Source of the DNA: Brevibacillus brevis
GTDB taxonomy: Bacteria; Bacillota; Bacilli; Brevibacillales; Brevibacillaceae
Length of the DNA stretch: 64,000 nucleotides
Direction of reading: 5' to 3'
Assembly: GCF_001039275.2 (NCBI RefSeq)
Contig: NZ_CP030117.1
Coordinates: 4,620,501 to 4,684,500 of the forward strand
Shown here piece by piece: positions 33,627 to 42,858 of the stretch (positions within the stretch are counted from its first letter, which is position 1; every line of letters starts with the position of its first letter). The notes beneath the pieces were generated by a model. It was not told the origin of the DNA. It ran no database searches and was given only the letters and a program-made list of their open reading frames with translations. The position numbers and the translations under genes were made by a program.

Positions 33627-35303
33627 TTATTCGAAATACGCCCATTTGTACTGCGCGTGGCCCAAACCTGAAATGACTACGCCTTTCAACTTGGGGTTCT
33701 GTGCATACACCGTAGACTTAAAGTAAAACGGTATGACTGGCATTTCGTCCACCAGGATTTTCTCCGCCTCTTGCAAGATCGCTTTTCGTTTGGCAGCATC
33801 CTTCTCCTTGGCAGAAGCCGCCAATAGATCGGCATATTGACGATTCTCCCAACGAGTATGGTTGTTGCCTTCCTTCGTTCGGAATATTTCTAGGAAGTTG
33901 ATCGGATCGTTGAAATCCCCTGTCCACCCCATCCGTGCTACTTGGTACTTCCCGTTTTTCACGTTTTCATAGTAGACATTCCATTCCTGATTCTCCAGCT
34001 TGACGTGCACACCCAAGTTTTTTTGCCACATGTCCTGTACAGCTTGCGCGATTTTGGTCTGTGCTTCCTCCGTATTATAGGATAGTGTAATCGGCGGGAG
34101 CTGGTCGACGCTGGCATACCCTTCTTCCTTCATGCCTTCCGCCAACAGCTGCTTGGCTTTTTCTATGTCGTTGTCTGTAAACAAGCCTTGCTCGTTCTCA
34201 GCAAACATGGTAGGCGGCACTACGGCTGTCGCAACCAATTCCCCTCCCTGAGTGATGTTCTCCACGATGTCTTTCCGGTTGATCGCGTATGAAAAGGCTT
34301 GGCGAATTTTTTTGTTGTGGAAAGGCTTTTGCTCTGTGTTGAATTCATACCAATACGTCCCGGCTTTTGGTGTGATTACCAGCAATCCTTTTTCCTTCAA
34401 GGTCGGCATCGCGTCGAGCGGAAGATTGCCTGTCGGGGCACCTGCCCAATCGAGATCGCCACCCTCCAGCATCGACAGCTCTGTATTCGCGTCATTGATC
34501 ATATTCATTTCGATTTTGGTCAGCTTGACAGCGTCTGCGTCCCAATAATGCTCGTTTTTCACAAGCGTCAGCTTGGTTTTATGCTCCCACGTATCGAGCT
34601 TGAACGGTCCATTCGAGGTGTAGGCTGATCCTGCTTCTTTCGCCCAGTCCGGATTGTCTTTCACCACTTTGGTATTTAGCGGAAAGTAGCTGTAAAAAGC
34701 CGTCAGCTCCAGAAAAAATGGCGTCGGGTTTTCCAGTTGGACGACCAATGTTTTGTCATCTGTTGCCTTGACCCCGATCTCTTCGGGCTTCGCTTTGCCT
34801 GCAAAGGCCGCTTCTGCATTTTTTACATAAAACAGCTGATAGGCATACTGGGAACCGTTTTTGGAATCGAGTGCCCATTTCCAGGCGTTTTCAAAATCGT
34901 GCGCGGTCACGGGATCGCCGTTCGACCACTTCGCTTTGTCGCGAATCGTGAAGGTGTACGTCAGCAAATCATCTGATGCCTTGATTTCCTGTGCCATGGC
35001 GGGCTGTGGAACGCCCTTGTCGTCAATGCGAGTCAGCCCCTCAAACGTCTGAAAAATAACATTGGATGACCAAACATCCGAAATGAGTCCGGGATGAAGA
35101 GAAAGCGGTTCTGTAAAGTTATTCAGTCTGAGTATTTGTTCGGATTGCCCAGATGCACTAGCCGGTGTAGCTTCTGTCGTTGGTTGTGTGGCAGGCTTTG
35201 CTGCTTCCTGTGGTTGTCCGCATGCAGCAAGCGCTAAAGCAAAGCCTGCTGCGAAAACAGCTTTTCCTGTTTTTTGCCACCATCGGGTTACGTAACGTTG
35301 CAT
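33627..35303 (-). CDS. Oligopeptide ABC transporter substrate-binding lipoprotein (OppA type)
   Basis: The 558-residue protein has a lipoprotein signal peptide with lipobox LAAC (C28) and then a low-complexity linker. The SBP_bac_5 domain follows, with signature YTFTIRDKAKWSNGDPVTAHDFENAW seen in outline. It binds oligopeptides outside the membrane for import or sensing. No permease or ATPase gene is adjacent, so it must work with subunits made elsewhere or as a sensor partner. It starts three bases after the stop of a 57-residue coiled-coil gene, in an operon headed by a KinB-like kinase. Confidence 0.92.
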   Translation of the reverse strand: MQRYVTRWWQKTGKAVFAAGFALALAACGQPQEAAKPATQPTTEATPASASGQSEQILRLNNFTEPLSLHPGLISDVWSSNVIFQTFEGLTRIDDKGVPQPAMAQEIKASDDLLTYTFTIRDKAKWSNGDPVTAHDFENAWKWALDSKNGSQYAYQLFYVKNAEAAFAGKAKPEEIGVKATDDKTLVVQLENPTPFFLELTAFYSYFPLNTKVVKDNPDWAKEAGSAYTSNGPFKLDTWEHKTKLTLVKNEHYWDADAVKLTKIEMNMINDANTELSMLEGGDLDWAGAPTGNLPLDAMPTLKEKGLLVITPKAGTYWYEFNTEQKPFHNKKIRQAFSYAINRKDIVENITQGGELVATAVVPPTMFAENEQGLFTDNDIEKAKQLLAEGMKEEGYASVDQLPPITLSYNTEEAQTKIAQAVQDMWQKNLGVHVKLENQEWNVYYENVKNGKYQVARMGWTGDFNDPINFLEIFRTKEGNNHTRWENRQYADLLAASAKEKDAAKRKAILQEAEKILVDEMPVIPFYFKSTVYAQNPKLKGVVISGLGHAQYKWAYFE

Positions 35304-35306
35304 GGT

Positions 35307-35480
35307 TTATTCCCCTTCGTTCGGGAGCCTTCGCTGTTCTTCACGCTGCTGCCATTCTTTCAGCTCGCTTTTGATTTGGTAGAGCTCTGCACGTGTCTCG
35401 AGCTTGAACGCTTTTAATTCACTTCTGATGACAGCCAACTCATGAAAGAGTCGCTCCCACACCTCTTGTTCTTTGTCCAT
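35307..35480 (-). CDS. 57-residue coiled-coil protein between the kinase and OppA genes
   Basis: This small gene has a strong ribosome binding site, AAAAAGGAGG, seven bases before the ATG at 35480. It encodes a highly charged, all-helical protein of 57 residues (MDKEQEVWERLFHEL, then VIRSELKAFKLETRAELYQ, ending PNEGE) with a heptad pattern. It begins inside the last codons of the kinase gene (41-base overlap) and stops three bases before the OppA start. This tight order shows a real operon member. I do not recognise the family. It may bridge or regulate the kinase or another partner. Confidence 0.75.
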   Translation of the reverse strand: MDKEQEVWERLFHELAVIRSELKAFKLETRAELYQIKSELKEWQQREEQRRLPNEGE

Positions 35481-36768
35481 GTTCGCCTCCTTTTTCGGTC
35501 GTATACACAGCAGGCAGTTGAATCGTCACCTGCGTTCCGTGCCCGTGTTCACTCTGAAAGTGGATCGTCCCTTGCATCGCCTCGATGATCCGGCAGGTTA
35601 CCATCAAACCGAGACCTGTCCCTTTTTCCTTTGTAGAATAAAAAGGCAACCCAATCTGTTCAATCTGCTCCGGCGTCATCCCCTCTCCCTCATCCTTGAT
35701 GGAAATCTCATGATAGTTCCCGGCTGCTTGTACGGTGACGTGCAGTACGCCACCTTGTCCCATCGATTCGATGCCGTTTTTCATCAGATTCATCAATGCT
35801 TGCTTGAGCTTAACGGCGTTGCTCTCAACGAATAAGCCCGGTTCGGTCTCACAGGCGATTTCCACTCGGTTCATGACGCTGTAAGAGGACATGATGGCGG
35901 TCACTTCTTTCACGGTATGCGCAATCTCCAGTCGCTCCAGCGTCTCAGAATGAGGCTTGGCCAGATTTAAATAGTCGGAAATGATAAATTCAGCCCGATC
36001 GAGTTCATTTAGAACCAATCGGATGTATTCAATGTTTTTCGGATTCGTCTCCTCACGCAACAATTGGACAAAGCCTCGTACCACTGTGAGTGGGTTGCGC
36101 ACTTCATGGGCAACACTAGCGGCCAGCTCACTGATCAGGTTCAGCTTTTCCGAGCGTTCGACCTGCTTGCGGATAATATGAGATTCTCGAATAAACTCGA
36201 TGAAATAAACGGCTCCACCTTGTACGATCAAAGCGAGGTAGCCGATTTCCACTAGCGGCTCCAAATAATCGTTAATGATGGACAACGAGAACCCTTTCCA
36301 GATCAAAACAACCATCCCCCCACCGATGATGGATAGCTGCTTCAAGCAGCCGATCAAGAGAACGACCGCTAGTTTTTTTCGCAAAGAGTAGCCATACCAA
36401 CGAGTGACCAACAAAAACGGTATGATCGCGTAGACCATCGCTCCAAGAATCGTTATGAGAACGCCATCGCCACCCAAAACGATCCTTACGACAAACATCA
36501 CCAAAATCGTCAAAATACCCGGGATATACCCGGCGTATAAAATGGTAATAATGATCGGTATCGAGCGTAAATCGTACTCCATACCATTACTGAGTTGTAC
36601 TGGAAAGCTCATGGCAAAAATGACACTGATCGAGCTACAAACGATAACCATGGATGACTTGACGCTCATCTTGTTCGAGGTTGATCGCCCCAGCCAAACA
36701 TTTCTATACAGCAAAACAGGGACGATAACGAACAGTAACTGTAGCAAAATGTCTTTGATGATTAACAT
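35440..36768 (-). CDS. KinB-like membrane sensor histidine kinase
   Basis: The 442-residue kinase has six or so transmembrane helices in residues 1-190, of the 5TM-5TMR_LYT type (LRSIPIIITILYAGYIPG). No PAS domain follows. The HisKA domain has phosphoacceptor H221 in ASVAHEVRNPLT, and the HATPase has NLMKNGIES, DEGEGM and GTGLGLM. This layout is that of KinB and KinD-type kinases that start the sporulation phosphorelay, and no response regulator gene is adjacent, as expected for a phosphorelay kinase. It heads the operon with the coiled-coil and OppA-like genes. Confidence 0.9.
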   Translation of the reverse strand: MLIIKDILLQLLFVIVPVLLYRNVWLGRSTSNKMSVKSSMVIVCSSISVIFAMSFPVQLSNGMEYDLRSIPIIITILYAGYIPGILTILVMFVVRIVLGGDGVLITILGAMVYAIIPFLLVTRWYGYSLRKKLAVVLLIGCLKQLSIIGGGMVVLIWKGFSLSIINDYLEPLVEIGYLALIVQGGAVYFIEFIRESHIIRKQVERSEKLNLISELAASVAHEVRNPLTVVRGFVQLLREETNPKNIEYIRLVLNELDRAEFIISDYLNLAKPHSETLERLEIAHTVKEVTAIMSSYSVMNRVEIACETEPGLFVESNAVKLKQALMNLMKNGIESMGQGGVLHVTVQAAGNYHEISIKDEGEGMTPEQIEQIGLPFYSTKEKGTGLGLMVTCRIIEAMQGTIHFQSEHGHGTQVTIQLPAVYTTEKGGEHGQRTRGVGATLS

Positions 36769-36949
36769 ATATCGGTTCCCCTGGCTCTTAGAATATTTCG
36801 ATTTTTCTTACAGAATAACATCACAGGTGTCTTTCTGGAAGGCACATTTTCAACATCTGGCAGAAAGGATGTTTTTGTTGCGGTGACCAGCACATTTCCC
36901 TATGATGAAGAAGAGCTTGTTTGAAGACCTTGGAGGTAATGACATACAC

Positions 36950-39442
36950 ATGCGAAATGGTATAAAGCGTGAAGATATCGAGCTATTGGCACCTGCTGGT
37001 AACTGGGATTGTTTGAAGGCAGCCGTGGCCAACGGAGCCAATGCCATCTTTTTTGGGGTAGAAAAGTTCAACGCGCGTGCTCGTGCTGAGAACTTCCAAA
37101 TGGCAGAACTGCCTGAGATTATGGCTTATTTGCACATGTACGGGGTAAAGGGCTTCCTTACCTTTAATATTCTCGTATTTGAAAATGAACTAGAGGATGC
37201 ACGCGAGCTGATAGACGCCTGTATTCACGCTGGAGTAGACGCTGTGATCGTTCAAGACCTCGGTCTTGTAAAGATGATCCGCGAGATTTCTCCAGACTTC
37301 CCGATTCACGGCTCTACACAAATGACGATCACTTCGCCAGAAGCGGTGGAGTTCACGAAGCCGTTTGATATGGAACGCGTCGTACTCGGTCGTGAAAATT
37401 CATTAAAAGAGATCAAAAAAATCGGAGAAAAAGCAAAGCTGCCAATGGAAGTATTCGTCCACGGTGCCTTGTGCGTTTCTTATTCCGGACAATGTCTGAC
37501 CTCGGAAATGTGGGGTGGACGCTCGGCAAACCGCGGGGAGTGTGCCCAAGCCTGTCGTTTACCGTATGATCTGATGGTAGACGGTGTGCAGAAGGAAATG
37601 GGGAATATCGCTTACGTGCTGTCCCCGAAGGACTTGGCTGCTATCGATTTGGTTCCTGAGCTGATCGAGGCTGGCGTGACTTCCTTTAAAATTGAAGGCC
37701 GCCTGAAAACACCTGAATACGTGGCAAACGTTGTGAGCAAATACAATGCCGCCATCGAGCGTTATTTTGCCGGACAAGATACGGGACCATCCGAGGTAGA
37801 AGTTCGCGAGCTGCAACAAAGCTTCTCTCGCGGGTTTACACACGGATTTTTGACCGGGACAAACAACAAGCAGCTCGTAGATGGTTCGTTCCCGAAAAGC
37901 CGCGGTGTGTTTTTGGGAACCGTAAAAAAACTGCTTCCTACCGGCGTACTGGTGGACATCACTGCTCCTGTCAAACGCGGAGACGGAATCGTGTTCGACG
38001 CGGGTGACCCCACTCAAAAAGAAGAAGGCGGTCGCATCTACGATATTTTGAGCCGCAGTAAAAAAGTAGAAGGCGAAGTTTCCAAAGGCCTGTACGAAAT
38101 CGTCATGGGACGCAATGACGTGAATCTGAAGCGTCTCCATGTCGGGGACCGCGTATGGAAGACGAGCGATCCTGAGCTGGATCGTCGCCTGCGCAAAACG
38201 TTTGAGACAGAAAAGCCTTATCGCACTTTCCCGCTGTCCGTTCACGTAAGCGGAAAGCTGGGTGAAAAGCTCAGCGTCACTTGGGTGGATAAACAGGCAA
38301 ATCACGCTGTCAGTGTTCCTTCCGAGGTACTGCTGGAGACTGCTTTGAAGCGTCCTCTGACGAAGGAATTGCTGCACGATCAACTCAGCCGTCTGGGCGG
38401 AACTATTTTCCACCTGGAAGCTCACGACCTGACTGTCGATCTCGAAGGGGATCTCATCGTACCTGTCAGTGAGTTGAACCGGATGCGCCGTGACGCAGTC
38501 GAGCAGCTCGTGTTCCTGCGTTCCAAGCCGCCGATTTACCATCATCACGATATCAATGTATACGCGGACGTACCAACGAGAAAACCAGTGGAAAAGCCGC
38601 TCCTGACAGCGCTGTGCCGCTCGCTTGAGCAATTGGAAGCAGCTGCGCAAACAGATGTGGACTTCCTCTACGCTGACTTTGAATTCGTCAAGCAGTATCC
38701 AGAGGGTGTCAAGCTGGCTCATAAGTACGGGAAAAAGATCGGGATTGCTACGATGCGCATTCATATGCCAGATGAAAACGGTGTCCTTGCCCTGATCGCA
38801 AAAAGCAAGCCAGATGCTATTCTGGTGCGCAATACGGGAGCACTCTATTACTACTTGTCCCGTCGTGATGAAATCGACATTCCGCTGATTGGCGATTTCT
38901 CCTTGAATGTCGCGAACCACAAGGCAGTTGAGCTGTTCCTTGCAACAGGTCTTGAGCGCGTAACGCCATCGTACGATCTGAACATCCAGCAGATGGTCGA
39001 TCTACTCAGCCGCTCAAACGCTGCGAACATGGAGCTGGTCATCCATCAGCACATGCCGATGTTCCACACCGAGCACTGCGTATACTGCACATTCATGAGT
39101 GAAGGTACTGATCATACAAACTGCGGAACTCCATGTGAGACCTCCCGCATTTCTTTGAAAGACCGCGTCGGTTTCTCTCACCCTGTACGTGTGGATACCG
39201 GTTGCCGCAATACTGTTTATAACGCGATTGACCAGTCCGGTGCTGAGTACTTGAGTGAGTTCCGCTCTCTGAATGTCGGTAGCTACCGCATCGAGTTTTT
39301 GGAAGAAGAGCCAGAGCGCGTGAAAGAAGTAATCAGTCTGTATCGCAAGGCATTACGTGGAGAAGTTAGCGGTACACACGTATGGCGTACCCTGAAGGCA
39401 ACGAACCAGTTGGGCGTCACACGTGGGCAACTGACGAAATAA
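36950..39442 (+). CDS. U32-family peptidase-like protein (RlhA/YhbU superfamily)
   Basis: From the ATG at 36950 the product is 830 residues; an ATG pair at 36902 in the same frame is possible but has no ribosome binding site, while GGAGG lies 13 bases before the chosen one. Residues 1-350 are the U32 TIM barrel (LLAPAGNWDCLKAAV, SGQCLTSEMWGGRSANRGECAQACRLPY). A middle DUF3656-like part and a second barrel with conserved cysteines (HCVYCTF, TNCGTPC) follow. In relatives such as RlhA these cysteines hold an Fe-S cluster for tRNA or rRNA hydroxylation, so RNA modification is more likely than proteolysis. Confidence 0.88.
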   Translation: MRNGIKREDIELLAPAGNWDCLKAAVANGANAIFFGVEKFNARARAENFQMAELPEIMAYLHMYGVKGFLTFNILVFENELEDARELIDACIHAGVDAVIVQDLGLVKMIREISPDFPIHGSTQMTITSPEAVEFTKPFDMERVVLGRENSLKEIKKIGEKAKLPMEVFVHGALCVSYSGQCLTSEMWGGRSANRGECAQACRLPYDLMVDGVQKEMGNIAYVLSPKDLAAIDLVPELIEAGVTSFKIEGRLKTPEYVANVVSKYNAAIERYFAGQDTGPSEVEVRELQQSFSRGFTHGFLTGTNNKQLVDGSFPKSRGVFLGTVKKLLPTGVLVDITAPVKRGDGIVFDAGDPTQKEEGGRIYDILSRSKKVEGEVSKGLYEIVMGRNDVNLKRLHVGDRVWKTSDPELDRRLRKTFETEKPYRTFPLSVHVSGKLGEKLSVTWVDKQANHAVSVPSEVLLETALKRPLTKELLHDQLSRLGGTIFHLEAHDLTVDLEGDLIVPVSELNRMRRDAVEQLVFLRSKPPIYHHHDINVYADVPTRKPVEKPLLTALCRSLEQLEAAAQTDVDFLYADFEFVKQYPEGVKLAHKYGKKIGIATMRIHMPDENGVLALIAKSKPDAILVRNTGALYYYLSRRDEIDIPLIGDFSLNVANHKAVELFLATGLERVTPSYDLNIQQMVDLLSRSNAANMELVIHQHMPMFHTEHCVYCTFMSEGTDHTNCGTPCETSRISLKDRVGFSHPVRVDTGCRNTVYNAIDQSGAEYLSEFRSLNVGSYRIEFLEEEPERVKEVISLYRKALRGEVSGTHVWRTLKATNQLGVTRGQLTK

Positions 39443-39473
39443 ATACCAGCTTTGTAGAGAGGAGAGAGTAAGT

Positions 39474-39704
39474 ATGGCTGACCTTAATCAACCGACAGTA
39501 GAAAACTTGGCCATTATCATTGAGGGCATCAAAGCAAAGCTGAACATGGCGAATACGGCTGTGATGCGCCCGGAGGATTTCGATCTCGTTCATTACGAGG
39601 ATTTGCTGTACCTGTACAATATGGTGCAGAAAAAAGCGGCGTTTGGCATCAATGAAATGACCGCCATCGTTGAAGAGCTGGGTGCGATGAGAAAGCAATC
39701 CTAG
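39474..39704 (+). CDS. DUF1128 family protein (YfkK-like)
   Basis: The 76-residue, mostly helical acidic protein matches the DUF1128 pattern (NLAIIIEGIKAKLNMANTAV, MRPEDFDLVHYEDL, NEMTAIVEELGAMRK). Function is unknown; it is known as YfkK in B. subtilis and is widespread in Bacillales. It follows the U32 gene by 31 bases with GGAGAGAG as ribosome binding site, so it is probably in the same operon, and a terminator follows. Confidence 0.88.
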   Translation: MADLNQPTVENLAIIIEGIKAKLNMANTAVMRPEDFDLVHYEDLLYLYNMVQKKAAFGINEMTAIVEELGAMRKQS

Positions 39705-39726
39705 TTTTTGCCCTGATCAAGTAAAG

Positions 39727-39761
39727 AAGCGTCGCTCCAGTACGTGGAGTGACGCTTTTTT
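39727..39761 (+). terminator. Terminator of the U32/DUF1128 operon
   Basis: AAGCGTCGCTCCA pairs with TGGAGTGACGCTT, followed by a run of T. It may also end the convergent DUF4179 gene. Confidence 0.85.
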
Positions 39762-39769
39762 GTGTGGTT

Positions 39770-40843
39770 TTATTTTTGCAAGGAAATTGTAAACGTATTG
39801 AACTTGATGTTCTTTCCATGCTTTTGTATCGTCTCGATTGCCGATGGGATCAGTGTTTCTTTTCCTTCGCCATCTATTTCGACACCGCCACCGTTCGTAG
39901 GCAATGACATATATGGCGTGATCGTTAATTCTTTTACATCCGCTGTGACCGGGTCGTAACGTCTTGTACCCGTGAGAAACTCTTTGCCGTCGGACTTTTT
40001 ACCTTGGCTGCCGCCTGAGTACGCTCCCAGCTCGTTCCCTTTTTCATCAACCACCTTGAATTCCAAATAGCTCGATAAATACCCAATTTCCTCGGTTACT
40101 GCCTGGAAACTCACAACCAGCCCTGCTGGACCCATTGTGACATCGGAAACGCTCAGGTTAATGCCTCCAGCTTGTTGCTGGTGATTAATCGGAATGCGTT
40201 TCGTATCTGTACGTTCACTGATTGGTAGGGAGAAGCTCCACTTCTTGCCGTCCTCCCCCTGGAAGCTCAGCCCTAGCTTGAATTCCTGAGGCAAGCCATT
40301 AATTGCGTCGATATCGACAATTCCGGTCGCAAGCGTCGGAGTGATTTGTGTTTGCTTGCTGCTTCCTGCGTATCCAAACGCTTCCCCGTTCACTGTCAAA
40401 TCTGGTGAGGAGCCTAAATAATGCTCTCCGACTGCCTCCTTCGTTTCTAATGTGTAACCAATCGTAAAGCGTGTCCCATCATAGTAGACTTCATTGACGG
40501 TAATCGCATTGCCGCCCACGTCCTGCGACTCGCCGATGACAGTCGTTAAACCTTTTTCACTCGCTTGCTTCAATCCGCTGTCACCGTAAGTAGCGAATAT
40601 CGATCCGATCAAAGGCACCTTGGAGACGAGGTTCGCCATCGCTGGTGAGACAGTCGCTGAGCTAAACAAGATACCTACAGCAACAACTGCAGCCCCTGTA
40701 CTGTACACCAGCTTCCTTTTATTTAGGCGTTTTCTTTGTGGCGATGCTTCTCGAACCGTTTTGGTGATAATGTCGTCCAGCTTCTCTGTAGGGACCGGAA
40801 TGCGATCTACTTGCTCTTTATAGGCATGATTTTTTTCTCTCAT
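39770..40843 (-). CDS. DUF4179-type membrane anti-sigma factor
   Basis: The 357-residue protein has a basic cytoplasmic N terminus of about 44 residues, one transmembrane helix (LVYSTGAAVVAVGILFSSATV), and a large external domain that begins VSKVPLIGSIFATYGDSGL. This opening closely resembles the same position of the DUF4179 protein at 23384-24493. Its gene overlaps the ECF sigma gene upstream by 26 bases. It should hold that sigma factor inactive until an envelope signal is sensed. Confidence 0.85.
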   Translation of the reverse strand: MREKNHAYKEQVDRIPVPTEKLDDIITKTVREASPQRKRLNKRKLVYSTGAAVVAVGILFSSATVSPAMANLVSKVPLIGSIFATYGDSGLKQASEKGLTTVIGESQDVGGNAITVNEVYYDGTRFTIGYTLETKEAVGEHYLGSSPDLTVNGEAFGYAGSSKQTQITPTLATGIVDIDAINGLPQEFKLGLSFQGEDGKKWSFSLPISERTDTKRIPINHQQQAGGINLSVSDVTMGPAGLVVSFQAVTEEIGYLSSYLEFKVVDEKGNELGAYSGGSQGKKSDGKEFLTGTRRYDPVTADVKELTITPYMSLPTNGGGVEIDGEGKETLIPSAIETIQKHGKNIKFNTFTISLQK

Positions 40844-41366
40844 TGAAATACTCCCCTTTCAGCTTCTTCCTTAATACAGTTAGACCTCTGTGTATGTTCG
40901 TTTTCACGGTACCTTCCGGGCAATCTAGCAAGGCTGCAATTTGCTTCACAGAATAGTCTTTATAAAATCGCAGCAAGAGAACCGTTACATACTTTTCTTC
41001 GAGCTCTTCCATTGCTTCCAAAAGGTCGATTCGTTCTTCCAGCCTTACACCTTCTGTATCTCGCATATTTTCGATCATGTCTTTACTCAGCGAAATTACC
41101 TTTCGCTTTTTAGCCAAATAGGCAATCGCCGTGTTGATCAAAATTCGCGTCAGCCATGTCGTAAAATATTGATCGTCCTTTACGGTTGGAATGGAGATCA
41201 AAGCCTTATAGACCGTTTCCTGAAAAACCTCCAGCGCATCCTCTTCGTTTCGCGTGTACACGAAAGCCATCTTGTACAGATTTGCTTTTTCCTGATGCAT
41301 GAGCATTTGGAATGCCTCTGAATCACCAGCCTTGGCGCGTGCAACGAGACCAAGCTTTTTGTTCAA
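40818..41366 (-). CDS. ECF-type RNA polymerase sigma factor
   Basis: The 182-residue ECF factor has region 2 (NEEDALEVFQETVYKAL, YFTTWLTRILINTA) and region 4 (LLLRFYKDYSVKQIAALLDCPEGTVKTNIHRG in outline). It starts with TTG after GGAGG at eight bases. Its closest design is the SigV/SigM-like group paired with DUF4179 proteins. The minus strand carries TGAAAC at 41416-41421, about 50 bases upstream, which fits the -35 of ECF promoters and hints at autoregulation, though no clear -10 follows. Confidence 0.9.
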   Translation of the reverse strand: MNKKLGLVARAKAGDSEAFQMLMHQEKANLYKMAFVYTRNEEDALEVFQETVYKALISIPTVKDDQYFTTWLTRILINTAIAYLAKKRKVISLSKDMIENMRDTEGVRLEERIDLLEAMEELEEKYVTVLLLRFYKDYSVKQIAALLDCPEGTVKTNIHRGLTVLRKKLKGEYFNERKKSCL

Positions 41367-41415
41367 TCTGTTCCCCTCCTTTTCTCCCCAGTTAGAGAAA
41401 TCAGGACTGTAAAAC

Positions 41416-41421
41416 GTTTCA
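41416..41421 (-). promoter_or_regulatory. Possible ECF-type -35 element
   Basis: TGAAAC on the minus strand, 50 bases before the ECF sigma gene start, matches the -35 used by SigW/SigX/SigV-type factors. The expected CGT-like -10 is not obvious. Confidence 0.3.
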
Positions 41422-41439
41422 CAATTTTTCCGAAATGAA

Positions 41440-41485
41440 AAAAGCCTGCTCTCATAGTCTACCGGAGACTACGGAAACAGGCTCT
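41440..41485 (-). terminator. Terminator of the fabF-type gene
   Basis: On the minus strand GAGCCTGTTTCCGTAGTCT pairs with AGACTATGAGAGCAGGCT, followed by TTTTTTC. It lies just past the stop codon at 41491. Confidence 0.85.
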
Positions 41486-41490
41486 ATCCG

Positions 41491-42723
41491 TTACACTTTT
41501 TTCAATACGATGACTGCGTTATGACCGCCAAAGCCAAAGGAATTGGACATGCCGATGTCGAGCTTGGCTTTGCGTGCTGTATTTGGCACATAGTCCAGAT
41601 CGCAGTCCGGGTCTTGCTCCTCCTGATTGATCGTCGGGGGAATGATTCCTTCCTGCAAGCTCTTAATCAGGGCGATCGCCTCCGCCCCCCCTGCTGCACC
41701 AAACATATGACCGGTCATCGATTTGTTGGCAGTGACCGGTACACGATACGCATGCTCGCCAAACAGCTTTTTGATTGCCAATGTCTCGGAACGGTCTCCG
41801 ATTTCTGTACTGGTCGCGTGCGCACTGATGACATCGACGTCTGTCGTTTGCACCCCTGCTTCCTGGAGAGCCCATTTCATCGCACGGTAGGGACCGATTC
41901 CTTCTGGATGTGTCGCCACCATATGATAGGCATCTGAGCTTGCCCCATAGCCAATCACCTCGGCATACATCCGGGCGTTTCTTTTCTTGGCGTGTGATTC
42001 TGATTCCAATATCACAATCCCGGCACCCTCTGCCATGACAAACCCATCCCGCTTTGCATCAAATGGACGACTCGCTCCTGCTGGATCATCATTTCTCGTG
42101 GACAATGCCGTCGCATTGCTAAAGCTGGCGAGAGATATATCCGTCACTGCGGCCTCAGACCCTCCTGCGATGACGACATCCGCCGCGCCCGCCCGAATGA
42201 GCCGGAAAGCCTCTCCGATAGACGTATTTCCAATCGAGCAAGCAGTAACAGGGGACATCGTCGGCCCGTACAGACCGTACTTGATGCTGATCATCGCTGC
42301 TGCCATGTTGGAGATGAGCATGGGAACCAGCGTCGGGCTGATCCTCTCAGGCCCTCGCTCACGCAGGACATCATGCTGCTCAAGCAGTGTCTTTACCCCA
42401 CCAATGCCAGAGCCTACATATACCCCGATTCGCTCGCGGTCCAACTCGTCCAACCGAAGCTCTGCATCCTCTAGCGCTTCTTCTACAGCAGCAAGAGCGA
42501 ACTGGCAAAAGCGATCCATTCGCCGCGCTTCTTTGCGCCCAAAACGCTCCTCCGGATCAAAATCTCGCACCAAACCTGCGATTTTCGTTTTATAGCGTGC
42601 TGTATCAAAAGTATCAATAGGTGAGATACCAGACTTCCCTTCCACGAGACTGTTCCAAAACTGATTCACTGTATTCCCTACCGGGGAGATCACACCCATA
42701 CCTGTAACAACGACTTTTTCCAT
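41491..42723 (-). CDS. fabF: Beta-ketoacyl-[ACP] synthase II (FabF type)
   Basis: From the ATG at 42723 (TTGGAGG at eight bases) this is a 410-residue condensing enzyme that extends acyl-ACP by malonyl-ACP. The catalytic triad is C162 (TACSIGNTSIGEAF) and histidines in SAHATSTEIGD and SMTGHMFGAAGG. The usual FabF text around the cysteine is TACATG with a following H, so TACSIGNTS is a variant. It stands alone without acpP or fabH and is divergent from an XRE regulator, so it may be a specialised second FabF. That is an inference. Confidence 0.9.
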   Translation of the reverse strand: MEKVVVTGMGVISPVGNTVNQFWNSLVEGKSGISPIDTFDTARYKTKIAGLVRDFDPEERFGRKEARRMDRFCQFALAAVEEALEDAELRLDELDRERIGVYVGSGIGGVKTLLEQHDVLRERGPERISPTLVPMLISNMAAAMISIKYGLYGPTMSPVTACSIGNTSIGEAFRLIRAGAADVVIAGGSEAAVTDISLASFSNATALSTRNDDPAGASRPFDAKRDGFVMAEGAGIVILESESHAKKRNARMYAEVIGYGASSDAYHMVATHPEGIGPYRAMKWALQEAGVQTTDVDVISAHATSTEIGDRSETLAIKKLFGEHAYRVPVTANKSMTGHMFGAAGGAEAIALIKSLQEGIIPPTINQEEQDPDCDLDYVPNTARKAKLDIGMSNSFGFGGHNAVIVLKKV

Positions 42724-42780
42724 AGTAAGCCTCCAATTCGAGTGCCTTATGGAGATCATCTTGTCACATGGGTTATCCTA

Positions 42781-42818
42781 TTACAAGTTGTTGTTTATCC
42801 TAGTATAATGAGTACTAG
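42781..42818 (+). promoter_or_regulatory. Promoter and palindrome of the XRE regulator gene
   Basis: TTACAA (42781-42786) and TATAAT (42804-42809) are 17 bases apart. CTAGTA (42800-42805) and TACTAG (42813-42818) form an inverted repeat that overlaps the -10 box, a good place for autorepression. Confidence 0.6.
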
Positions 42819-42858
42819 TCTAACAAACTGAACCAGTTGAGGAAATGGAGAGTGTACC

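Noticed and set aside
37559..38920. Long minus-strand open frame of 453 codons opposite the U32 gene
   Set aside because: It lies wholly inside the well-supported U32 gene and has no domain pattern.
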